A stretch of 64,000 nucleotides of DNA from assembly GCA_018105865.1 (NCBI GenBank), contig CM030840.1, positions 11,008,294-11,072,293 of the forward strand, read 5' to 3'. Within the stretch, counting starts at the first letter, position 1; every line of letters begins with the position of its first letter. A program made the translations under genes and the position numbers. The notes beneath the pieces were generated by a model. The model had not been told where the DNA came from, made no database searches, and saw nothing but the letters and a program-made list of their open reading frames with translations. This document shows, piece after piece, positions 54,808 through 64,000 of this stretch. The DNA comes from Metaphire vulgaris (lineage: Eukaryota; Annelida; Clitellata; Crassiclitellata; Megascolecidae).

Positions 54808-55300
54808 CTATGGAGGAAATGATTTTAGAAAAAGGAATAATTTAAGCTTAGACCTGAAGACTTGAGGAGATAATGCAGGAATTATAGAAAATGAGGATTC
54901 AGATTTTATTGTTTGAAAGTGTTCAAGTCTGCAGAGGGAAGCTAGGATCGAGTTCCAAAGTTCAGGTGAGGCGTATGAGAAGGCACGGTTGCAAATTTTC
55001 AGGGATGACTGATTGAGTGGGCGTGACAGAGTGAGGTAAGATGATGAACGTGTGGGTCGAGGAGGCTGAGGGGTTAATAGTGATCTAAGGTAGACAGGTT
55101 TTGATGACTGAAGTGAGCTATATGTAAGTGTTATTATCTTATATTGGATACGTTCAGTTATTTTAAGCCAATGTAATGAATTTAGTATGGGTGAAATATG
55201 GGAGAATTTAGGTGACTTAGTAACAGCACGAGCAAGTGCATTTTGTATTGATTGCAATTTGTTGAGAGAGGCTTTGGGAAGGTTATAGTAGAGGGAGTTA
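54808..55300 (-). pseudogene. CR1/L2-like LINE reverse-transcriptase end
   Basis: The minus strand reads LQSIQNALARAVTKSPKFSH, ILNSLHWLKITERIQYKIIT, VYLRSLLTPQPPRPTRSS and LNQSSLKICNRAFSYASPEL. The last part is the conserved end of L2/CR1 proteins (RAFSYxAPxLWNSLP). The frame ends LKLFLFLKSFPP before the stop. Downstream (54640-54800) carries TATAGCGCC, a typical L2-type 3' untranslated motif. Confidence 0.8.
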
Positions 55301-56704
55301 ATTACAATAATCTAATTTGGAGTGGACTGCTGGTGTGGCCTTTATCTATATAAACTAAAACTGTTGTCATTAGCCTATTTCATATTGACATTGGAATATG
55401 ATAATTTCAATTAATTTTATTAATATCATTGTCAATTAAAAACGGTTATAGTCGATTGTAACAACAGAGTAATAATTGTGTTAATTATGTGGCTGTAACA
55501 GTAACAGTAACATGTTACATTTGAAATTTTTTTAAACTCAGTAACAAGTAACAGTAACTATTTACTTTGCAAGAGTAACATACAAAACAGTCACTGCTAC
55601 GATGCGCCCAATTACTGAGTATGATTTTACACAGGCGCCTTTGATCTCAGTGGTGTGGGCGACCGTGTGGCTAGGGGGTTGCAGTGGAGGGAGTCCGAGG
55701 GACCGCTCTTAAATCTTAATTAATATCCTGTAATTACTATTCCTTCAAATTCTACCACTCTGCATAGGCGCAAACTTCCCTATGCATAAGGCCTCTGTGC
55801 TCAATCCCCAACCCTTCCTTACTTTTTGGAGAGATTGCCATAGGGAAAATGTGCAGATCTGCACTCCTTTGAATTTTCGACTCAACAATATATAGGAAAT
55901 GACCTCTTCTTGGCTTGTCCACCGAAAAAATGTGACAACCAAACACCTCGCCTCGGTAAATCTGCATCCTCTGCTAAAAATTCGTTCCGACGTGCATGGT
56001 GGCTGCCTTATTGCTGCAGATAGAGCGCATGGCCACATAGGGCGATCATGGGGCTACTGGACAACCCACGTGACCAAGGTCGGGAGCAGGTCAAAAGTCC
56101 TAATCAAGGTAGCTACGCATTATGAGCATAAATTCAAAAATTACTATCTAAGTCCTAAGACGATACAGAATGCCTAAAGAGGTTTTATTTAAGTTCTAGA
56201 AGAGTTTCCATAAAGAATAGCGTCTCAAGGATTAGTTGTGCGTAGTTTGATGAAAAATGAATCACTGATAAGTAATCTGCTCTTATTCCAATATTTCTTC
56301 AATATTTTATCTTTCTTATTCGCCAGGTGGCAGCAGTGTTTTAAAACTCTCGTTAAGCTGATTTTCAGAAACTTCGAGGCATATGGACAGTGTCTTATTC
56401 AGACTCCAGGCCTGTGAGGGAGAATTGACTTGGCTGGAGAGGAAGAGACACAGTTCAATGCAAAAATTTGTGTCCGTGCTGGGATTTGTGGGGATTATTC
56501 ATCATTGTTATGGGGTTTTTTGAGGGGAAATTCCTCTATCAGGTCTGATCAAAACACTGCCTATAGGTCTTAAATCTTTCAGACCTAGGCTTATAAAACA
56601 CATATCAATTATTAAAATTATTAACATTTCCTTCATAGTCTGTATTGCTGTTTCCCACTGACTAACCTCTGGAATGGCCCGGTCTTTTGAGGATGGATTT
56701 GAAG

Positions 56705-56883
56705 CAGTGGCGGCTCTAGGATTTGGCAAGTGGGGCCGTTGGGGGCAACTTTCTAATCATGGGGCCAACCATGTGTTGTTTAATGTATGTAGCATTAAGT
56801 ATAGCGTCCCAACTGGGGGCACTGGGGGCCAGGCAGTCAATAGGGGCACGGGCCCCTGGCCCCAAGTGGTGGAGCCGCCACTG
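56705..56883. mobile_element. hAT-type MITE, TSD ATTTGAAG
   Basis: Ends CAGTGGCGGCTC and GAGCCGCCACTG are perfect 12-bp inverted repeats. ATTTGAAG is at 56697-56704 and 56884-56891. It inserted into the LINE-tail-like repeat that also occurs at about 59283-59350. Confidence 0.92.
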
Positions 56884-56939
56884 ATTTGAAGTACCATCTA
56901 TTGATACCCTTGGGTATTAGAACTGGTGCTATAGAAGTG

Positions 56940-56993
<54 letters not shown>
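56884..56993 (+). repeat. LINE/SINE tail with (TTA)n
   Basis: TTGAAGTACCATCTATTGATAC, ATTAGAACTGGTGCTATAGAAG then (TTA)n. The inverse arrangement occurs at 59278-59352, so both are copies of one retroposon 3' end with a TTA satellite tail. Confidence 0.6.
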
Positions 56994-56994
<1 letters not shown>

Positions 56995-57478
56995 TCAAAG
57001 TAATAAAATAAATAATCTCAGTGCATAATATAGGACGTCGTGCTATATAGGCTTATGCTATCAATTGCTATCTATGCTATCTATCGTGCTAACATAGGCT
57101 TATGCTATCTATTAATTGCGTGCAATCTAACGATCGACGCCGAGTATTTGGTTGGCTGTGGCGGAGATCACCCGGACAGATGACCGTTTGCCAACTGTCA
57201 GACATGAGCAGATAGAAAAACAACGAAAATGAAACTGATATTTACACGACAAATAAAAGAGAGACTCGGCAAGCAGACCGATTTATGACATTATCATAGT
57301 ATGCATTAATATACAAACCTGTAGTGTAGAGTTTTTAATTCTACTAACATCGCCCTGCTGATTTGATCACTGCGATCATTGATATTGCTGGAATTTAAAT
57401 CAGTTCCATTCTCCTTTGTAATTCAAGGAAAAGCTTAAGTTCCGCAGTGGCTTTTACAAAGGAGCGATCGTTCTAAAC

Positions 57479-57850
57479 CAGGGTTGTCCAACTGGCGGCC
57501 TGCGGGCCGGACCCGGCCCGAAGGACCAGTTTCATGCGCCCGCCACCGAGTTTGGGAAAATAACAATTTTATCTATATGACCGGTTATTAGTTTTATTAC
57601 TGTTATTTTTAGGTCTATGAGGTTACCAAATTGCTTACTTATCCACAAGAACATAGAACGAGAATAAATAACAATGTCCAATGCAATGTTTCATTGTGTT
57701 CTTTACCCACATTTACACCTTGCACTGTTATTTACTTAGAGTCTTAGTCTTAGACCAAGGTATTACCGGTACTTGTAATCATGTGCAGCTCCCGACGTTG
57801 GGTTTGCGGTCAAATGCGGCCCGCCATCTGATTTGAGTTGGAGACCCCTG
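57479..57850. mobile_element. hAT (Charlie-like) element, TSD TTCTAAA(C/G)
   Basis: Ends CAGGGTTGTCCAACT and AGTTGGAGACCCCTG pair with two mismatches. Flanks TTCTAAAC and TTCTAAAG differ at the last base. Near-terminal GGCGGCCTGCGGGCC and GCGGCCCGCCATCTG are characteristic of this group. Confidence 0.85.
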
Positions 57851-58225
57851 TTCTAAAGCACTTAAAGTATACGACTTCTATAATTTTTATTATCAAGATT
57901 ACTATTATCATTATTATTACTATTATTCGTGTTTTATACAAGCATCAAAGGAAGAAACTTCCCTCCAACACCACAAAATTACCCAAAAAATCCCAGCAAA
58001 GACACAAATGTTTGCATTTTACTGTGTCTCTTCCCCTCCAGCCAAGTCAATCCCCCCCCAAGACCTGTAGCCTGGATAAAACACAAATTATTATTATTAA
58101 TAATAATCTTTATTCGTGACAAGCACATCATCAAAGTATTAGAACACAACCAATGATAACACAAATCAACTGAACAAAACTCAATACAATAAATTAATAA
58201 TAAACTAATAAACTAATAAACTTAC

Positions 58226-58263
58226 TTATTAATTATTATTATTATTACTATTATTATTATTAT

Positions 58264-58302
<39 letters not shown>

Positions 58303-58397
58303 CAGTAGTAATAGTAGTAGTTGTTGTTGTAGCAGCAGTAGTAGGAGGAGTCGTAGTAGTAGTAGTTGTTGTTGTAGTAGTTGTACTAGTAGTAGTA

Positions 58398-58429
<32 letters not shown>

Positions 58430-58430
58430 C

Positions 58431-58486
<56 letters not shown>

Positions 58487-58520
58487 CAGTAGTAGTAGTA
58501 GCAATAGCAGTAGCAGTAGC

Positions 58521-58574
<54 letters not shown>

Positions 58575-58628
58575 TGTTGTTGTTGTAGGCTAATAGTAGT
58601 AGTAGCAGCAGCAGCAGCAGTAGTAGTA
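58226..58628 (+). repeat. (AGT)n compound microsatellite
   Basis: About 400 bases of TAG/AGT triplets with TTG, AGC and AGG interruptions, starting with a (TTA)n run. Long open frames through it encode only homopolymers and are not genes. Confidence 0.95.
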
Positions 58629-59512
58629 AGCTGTTCAATTTGTATGTGCTTTTTCATCTGAGATTAAAAATCAAGAATTCTTGTTTATTGTCGTAACGAA
58701 GCTTTCGCAGACAGTGGCAGCCGGGCGATGTCTTCTATTCTGTCTGCATTCTGTTGTTCTTGTGGCTTGAATCAGGTTAAGCTTTAAATCTCGGAAGTCG
58801 TTCTCTAGTGACTTTGCGTATGAGAGACTGCTTCACACACGTGCGTCGTTCATGAAGTCAGCAATGGCTTCCATTGTTGTATCGAAACTGAGCTGCGTCA
58901 GTCTCATCTTCATTGAGCCGGAGGATATCAATGTGTGAACGACGTCTGCTACTGTGAGAGATGCTTCCTGCCATCCGCTCACTACGCTTTCCCGTCTGTT
59001 CACATTTGCCTCTAATTAAACACACCAAATGATATCGGACAACTGCGAATCACGGCTACATAAGTATCTAGGCCTAAGAAAGAACTGAAGAAATATATTA
59101 TTCACCGGTCACTGCTGCCAAATTTATGCAATGTAAACGAATAGTTACGCTGTGCTTTGTTTCGTGACATGATACAGTTGCCACAAATAAAACATGCTGC
59201 GTACAACCTGAACATAGATGTGTTGAGTGGGTCTTGGTGTACATTTCTACCGAATTTCATCAAGATTGGCCAACATTTAATAATAATAATAATTATGCAC
59301 TTCTATAGCACCAGTTCTAATACCCAAGGTATCAATCGATGGTACTTCAAAATCAATCCGCAAAAGATCCAGGTCATTCCAGAGATCAGACATTTGACAA
59401 AGTTATAGTCAACATTAAAAAGGGTGCGGGATTCATTGGACCACAGTGTATAAGTGAGTCATCGTTGCACTTTGTATGAAGGTTCTATTAAAATAGAATT
59501 ATAGAACAAATG
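58629..59512. other. No supported gene; retroposon tail near the end
   Basis: Moderately CpG-rich from 58690 to about 59000 with no reading frame of note; an inverted retroposon tail at 59278-59352. Confidence 0.5.
59278..59352 (-). repeat. Inverted copy of the TTA-tailed retroposon end
   Basis: TAATAATAATAATTATGCACTT, TATAGCACCAGTTCTAATACC and GATGGTACTTCAA are complements of 56884-56950. Confidence 0.6.
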
Positions 59513-59520
59513 TTGTCAAC

Positions 59521-61057
59521 CATAGGCGGCGCACTCCTATCGGCCCCGTCGGCCCAGGCCGGGGTACTTTTAAAAGTACCCCGGCCCGCCATAGGCCGGG
59601 CCGGGGTACTTTTTCCGAAGTGAAAACTGAAGAATTGTAATTCTTTAAACTGTTTGATTTAACTTTCATCTCGAATTTAGAAGGGAGGGCGAATGCACTG
59701 CTGAATAAGGCTTTATAGTTTAACAAGATCGGGTAAGATCAGATCTGAGATAGGCATGTCATATACTCATTTAACCCGAAGGTGTCAAACACGGTAGTCA
59801 TAGGCTTACTAGATTACATTAGAAGATGGAGATTAGATTAGATTAAAAGATGGAAGAAGGCACTGAGACGAATGAGGCAGCTGCTGCCGCGGGAGGGTGA
59901 ATGCACTGCCGATTAAATAAGGCTTTATAGTAGCAAGATCAGATAAGTACGTCAAACACCGTAGCAACGTAGGTGTATCATTTGACATCAGATTAAAACG
60001 GAGGAAGGCACTTAAGTTAGACGAACGAAATGGGGAGACGGGCCGAAGGACAGCAAAGGGTGACAGAAAGAGAGCGGGGGCACCAGGGAAGCAGTAGAGG
60101 GCGCTATAGAGAGTGTTTCATCGAGAGAGGGCAGTCGGAATTGGGTCTCGATCGAAACGGATCAGTTAGACTCCCACTGTGTTCGCATAAATCGCGGAAA
60201 CAATCTCACGGCTACAGCGATTCAATCGGTCAACAGCGCTTCACCATCCATACAATGGACGAGTTTGTTGTTAAATGTCGTAAGCTGAATATATCGAAGA
60301 CCCTGAACAAACTGTAAGTACTTCAGATAATACAACATCTGCGCAAATTATTCCATAGTGATGGGTGTAGGACAAGGACTATACTACGAGAAACTAACCG
60401 TCTAAGACTCAACACTTGACAGGGATACCCCGAGTTGTTTTTCTCCATAGTTTTCCATCCTTTCCAATCCCATTGTATTGAGCCCTTTTGAAATTCTTGA
60501 TTTTATACAGTATCTTCTTGCTGACTGCCGTCGTTTTAAATCACACCTCCAACACTTCTGAATGACCTGACTTTCCAGTTTTATGTCCATCATTGTAATA
60601 TTCACGGATTTTGTATTCCCTTTATTTATTTCTTCGTTCCCCCACCATCCAAGACGTACCGTGAAGATGGGAAAAAGTTCATTAGTAAGTTCAGTGGCGT
60701 AGCCAAGGGGGTTGGGGTTAAAGTTCCCCTTGGCCGCCGAAATTTTGTTTATGAGTTTCCATGTATTTTTTGACGCGTCGTTGGGGTCAACCCCCCCCCC
60801 TTGGCTATAGATGGTAAATGTTTAAGTAAGAGGCGAGGACCTTTTCCGCTTGTCAGCTAAAAAAAGTAGAGGTGATAACGTTTTTTTCTGCTCAGGATTT
60901 TTCCAAAGTTGGTCACGGTCAAAACCGAAAACCAAACCCCCCTTTCGAAAATCCTGGCTACGCCACTGAGTAAGTTAGGCACCTCGACCCTCAGCGCTCC
61001 GCTGCCGCTATATAGTAAACGGGCCGGGGTACTTTTTATTGTCTTCCGCCGCCTATG
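59521..61057. mobile_element. Larger hAT-type element (1.54 kb), TSD TTGTCAAC, with nested MITE
   Basis: Ends CATAGGCGGCG and CGCCGCCTATG are perfect inverted repeats. TTGTCAAC is at 59513-59520 and 61058-61065. CCGGGGTACTTTT recurs near both ends. An open stretch at 60030-60317 (MGRRAEGQQRV...) is rich in Arg and Gln and is not recognised as transposase. A second hAT element lies inside at 60692-60968. Confidence 0.87.
60692..60968. mobile_element. hAT-type MITE nested in the 59521 element, TSD AGTAAGTT
   Basis: Ends CAGTGGCGTAGCCA and TGGCTACGCCACTG are perfect 14-bp inverted repeats. AGTAAGTT lies at 60684-60691 and 60969-60976. Near the middle is the reverse of the shared motif (GGACCTTTTCCGCTTGTCAG). 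Confidence 0.92.
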
Positions 61058-61167
61058 TTGTCAACTCGAAATCGGCGAATGACATCCGCGATTTTCGCTT
61101 GGCGTTTCGGATGACGTTTGACAACGCTTAGGCATAATACAGAGAATCCATCGAACGCGCTTTAATT

Positions 61168-61247
61168 TTAACCCCTTTACCGGCCGTGACGCACATATGC
61201 GCCCATTTTACATTATGTTACAAATAAATGGCCAGTAAAGGGGTAAA
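61168..61247. mobile_element. 80-bp piggyBac-like MITE
   Basis: TTAACCCCTTTACCGGCC pairs with GGCCAGTAAAGGGG. The left edge is TTAA and the right TAAA. A GACGCACATATGCGCC palindrome lies inside. Confidence 0.6.
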
Positions 61248-61711
61248 ATGGCGGTTCGTGAAATCTTCGATCGGAAACTTTGAAGCTGACTGCAGAATAC
61301 ACATCTCGAACTGCATAAACACTTCAAACAGGCTTTGATAAGAGAGGCTGCAAAACACATCATAATATCGATATCAAACAACTACGAATCACGATTCACG
61401 GCTGTATAGATAAGCACGTTGGCTTGTATTTACTGTATTAAAGCGCTACAGTTTCCACAGCTTAGCGTCAATTCTCTTTCGTATTACATTTGGCGTTCGT
61501 ATGTTGACAATTTAGACAGGCACTGATATAATCCGAATCACATGTACTTTTAAAAAGGAAGAAAGAATAAAAGATGACACGTCACCTACTGTATGAGTCT
61601 CCATTAATTATGCAATCATTTCGTCGGCGAATAATATATTTCTTCAGTTTCGAAGAACCCTTAAGATCAAATGAAATCTTAATAACAATACTATTTCAGG
61701 CGGCTGGTAGG

Positions 61712-61903
61712 CAGTGTTTAATCTAGGCCGTTTCCGGGGGGAATTGCCCTGCTCCCCCCGAAAATTTCAAATTCCCTCCGGAAATTCTGGAATACTACAT
61801 GGACTAACAGCGGCTCCTATGGCAGAATTCTCCCGGCTTTGTCAGTTTTCTCCCCCGGCTTTTTCAGTTCCCCCCGGAGTCCAGGAGTCTAGATTAAACA
61901 CTG
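61712..61903. mobile_element. hAT-type MITE (CAGTGTTTAATCTAG ends), TSD CTGGTAGG
   Basis: Perfect 15-bp inverted ends CAGTGTTTAATCTAG. CTGGTAGG is at 61704-61711 and 61904-61911. The ends differ by one base from the 6527 family, so it is a sister subfamily. Confidence 0.92.
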
Positions 61904-61999
61904 CTGGTAGGCCTAAATATACAAAATGATAAGAGGATTTCGATTACAATAAGCAGTATGACTTAAACTGCAGAGGTTAAACTGAAGAGGTCGTTAGAA

Positions 62000-62520
62000 G
62001 AGCAGCAAAGGCTCTAGATCAACTGACGGCATTGGTCAAGATCTGGAAAAGGAAACTGAAACAAGAAAGAAAATACTCGAAGCCTGTATCTTCAGCACTT
62101 TTTATATGGATGCGAAACATAGACCATCACCAAAGATTTTGAAAGAAAAATTCAAACCTTTTAAAGGAGATGTTATAGAAAAATACTAAGAATCGGATAG
62201 GTCGAAAAAATCACAAATGAAGAACTATACATTAGAATTCAGCTAAAACAAGCCATGCTGCAAAGAGTAAAATACAGGAAACTCCATCTTTTTGGACACA
62301 TATGCAGAATGAAAGAGGACAGAAAGATCAAAGCTCTAATGTTTGGAACAATGGAGGGTACCAATAAGAAAGGAAGACCACACAAGGAATGGTGTAATGA
62401 TACTGAAGAATGGCGTGGAAGCAGTTTACAGGATCATAGTCACAGAGCAACGGACAGAAAAGAATGGCAGATAACTGCGTAGATGGCATTATACACCAAC
62501 GGGCGATGAGCCCACGGTTA

Positions 62521-62552
<32 letters not shown>
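62000..62552 (+). pseudogene. LINE 3' end with (GAT)n tail
   Basis: Plus-strand frames give LHLFGHICRMKEDRKIKALM then GTMEGTNKKGRPHKEWCNDT, stop at 62480, then a short 3' region (GCGATGAGCCCACGG) and a (GAT)n tail at 62521-62552. The 5' part (62000-62250) is also LINE-like but frameshifted. Confidence 0.7.
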
Positions 62553-62553
<1 letters not shown>

Positions 62554-62568
62554 ATGTATCAACCTTAG

Positions 62569-62877
62569 CATAGTGGTTCCCATTCTCAACCGGTTGGCCG
62601 CGGTCCATTGGTGAGCCGCGAGAGGGAGTCTTTTGTGGGCCGCGCTGAAGTTTCAAAGCAGGAGTGCTTTCCCGCAATTTGTTAGTTTAGTAGCTTTATT
62701 TATTGGCGCGGCCTATGGAGGACGGGCCCCCTATTTTTCATCATTTTGAGATAAGTCTCGTTAGATTTGTGTAGGCCTATACTTGAGACCATTTTTGCTC
62801 GTCGGCGACTTTTTACCCGAAAATGTCGCTGTGCTCCCCTATTCCGGAAACCTAGCCACGCCACTAGTGGACCACAA
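62569..62877. mobile_element. Fragments of hAT-type elements
   Basis: CATAGTGGTTCCCATTCTCAACC at the left resembles Charlie-type ends, and ACCTAGCCACGCCACTAG at 62861 resembles a CAGTGGCGTGGCTAGG right end. No matched pair or target duplication was found, so two decayed elements may abut here. Confidence 0.45.
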
Positions 62878-63479
62878 CAATTTAATTTAAGACTTGGCCC
62901 ATAGCAACATAGGTAAGTGTATCATCTATTTATTCTGTGCCAATATGATATTTAATGCAACATATAAACGCCGATTAAACTGTAATTTTATAGATTCTAT
63001 CATATAAATTTTATCGCATTACATTCTTCAGTTTTTGCACGCATTATAATGTAGGTTTTTTGCACGCACTATAATGTAGGACCTACTTCATATAAACAGG
63101 CGTCGAACCGATCTGCTCCGGCAACAAAGAGTCATAAATGCAAACTCTTCAAGTAGAGGACGGGAGCAATGAAGAAACATTTTAAATGAGAGGTTTGTAG
63201 ATACATTTGCGAGGTCATGTTCCTATACTTGAGAGTTAGCACACCGTGCCTTCCCATTTCTTTGTCTGAGGTGCCAGATTGTACGTGGTTTCTGATGGCG
63301 CGACGCTCTTATCGATCGGCCATCTTTGTGCTAGCTTCTATTGTTGCGAACCGGTGCTCGATGTTCCTAGACCTCTAAGACTCAATATGGCTCTGCCCGG
63401 TCTGCTACACAGGGTAGGACTCAGCATTAAGGCACGTGTCCGTTCGTCTTAGCGTTTTGGCTAAGAATACTAGGCTCTC

Positions 63480-63850
63480 ACACTATGCACTCTATCTATC
63501 GACCGTTTCCTTGGCGCACCGCACCCTTCTTATGGCTCAATGTATCTACGCACCGCACTTATCTCGCGACGCACTTATCTCAACGTACCGCACTTCACCT
63601 AGCTCTCAACGCACCGCACCTAAGGTGCTTCTACTTAGGGTGCTCTGCTCTCAGAGTGCTTAATCCTTCGCGGCTCCGATCTCAAGGTGCTTAACTTCAG
63701 GGTGCTTCCTTATCTCAGGGTGCTCTCCACATAAGGTGCTTTCCTATCTCCCGGTGCTTTCCACCTACGGTGCTTTCCCTATCCGGTGTGCTTTCCACTT
63801 AAGGCGCTTTCCCTATCCGGGGTACCTTCCACTTAAGGTGCCCTATCCTT
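63480..63850 (+). repeat. Degenerate tandem array, about 20-bp unit
   Basis: From about 63510 a GCACCGCAC(C/T)TATCTC-type unit recurs, and from about 63615 a related GGTGCTTNCC(T/A)C(T/C)TA unit recurs at least twelve times (for example AAGGTGCTTTCC, GGGTGCTTCCTT, CGGTGCTTTCCA). Units drift in length and sequence. No protein family fits the frames through it. Confidence 0.75.
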
Positions 63851-64000
63851 ATTAAAACTCTATACTCACCTTTCCTTCCTTCCGGACACACACGCTGACC
63901 TCAGCTATCGGCCCTGATCGATTGAAGGGACCGTTATTTTAGGAGTTCCTAACCGGCCAAAGAAAGGTGTGCTAAGCTAACTATCTTAATATTGCTCCCT

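Noticed and set aside
50626..55600. One large hAT element from CAGTGTTGTGTAGTTAC (50632) to the GTAAC-rich stretch near 55590
   Set aside because: Flanking 8-bp sequences do not match and several unrelated repeats lie between; the GTTAC-rich parts are more likely separate copies.
58229..58657. Long minus-strand frame of poly-Leu/Thr/Asn
   Set aside because: It is translation of an AGT microsatellite; no start context or non-repetitive protein sequence.

Overview
The window is nuclear DNA from an invertebrate metazoan. The support is a gene with many short exons and canonical GT/AG splice sites, AT-rich long introns, RTE- and CR1/L2-like LINE remnants, a 5S-rRNA-derived SINE, and many short inverted-repeat DNA transposons. 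A marine invertebrate is likely, but phylum cannot be fixed from this sequence.

There is one convincing protein-coding gene. It lies on the minus strand between about 36.4 kb and 18.7 kb. Thirteen coding exons (36429 down to 18737) join in frame at every junction. They encode at least 1665 residues: a disordered N-terminal part, an AT-hook-like GRPKGRP, four C2H2 zinc fingers, about 900 residues of low-complexity linker, then an ELM2 domain and a SANT domain. This is the layout of the TRERF1/ZNF541 family, related to MIDEAS, the ELM2-SANT scaffold of the MiDAC histone-deacetylase complex. The stop codon is followed 23 bases later by a polyadenylation signal. The start codon lies upstream of 36429 and was not found. 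A CpG-rich block at about 48.23-48.62 kb is a possible promoter.

The rest is mostly mobile DNA. About fifteen hAT-type non-autonomous elements can be bounded to the base because their target-site duplications (8 bp, mostly perfect) survive: 3301, 4679, 5094, 6527, 9203, 10807, 14837, 19731, 31254, 43234, 46689, 49848, 56705, 57479, 59521 and 61712, with a weaker case at 52121. Several are nested: one sits inside the 5S-derived SINE (9203-10009), one inside a larger hAT element (60692-60968 in 59521-61057), and two interrupt a broken copy of an RNA polymerase I subunit A49 (POLR1E)-like sequence (4.2-5.6 kb). TTAA-flanked piggyBac-like elements lie at 1871, 20055, 33815, 51794 and 61168, and pogo/Tigger- and mariner-like miniature elements at 16293, 37139 and 39041. 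LINE fragments, all broken, lie at 12.9-13.7, 17.4-18.5, 21.6-22.4, 29.7-30.1, 31.3-31.7, 42.3-42.5, 51.25-51.56, 54.8-55.3 and 62.0-62.55 kb. Two further mobile-element-type protein remnants lie at 38.5-39.0 kb and 52.7-53.8 kb.

Microsatellites (AT, CT, TTA, AGT, ATC) are frequent, and the last 500 bases hold a degenerate about 20-bp tandem array. I found no CRISPR array, operon or intact rRNA gene. The most unusual items are the dated nested insertions, an internal motif (TGACAAGCAAAAAAGGTC) shared by elements with different ends, and the terminal tandem array.
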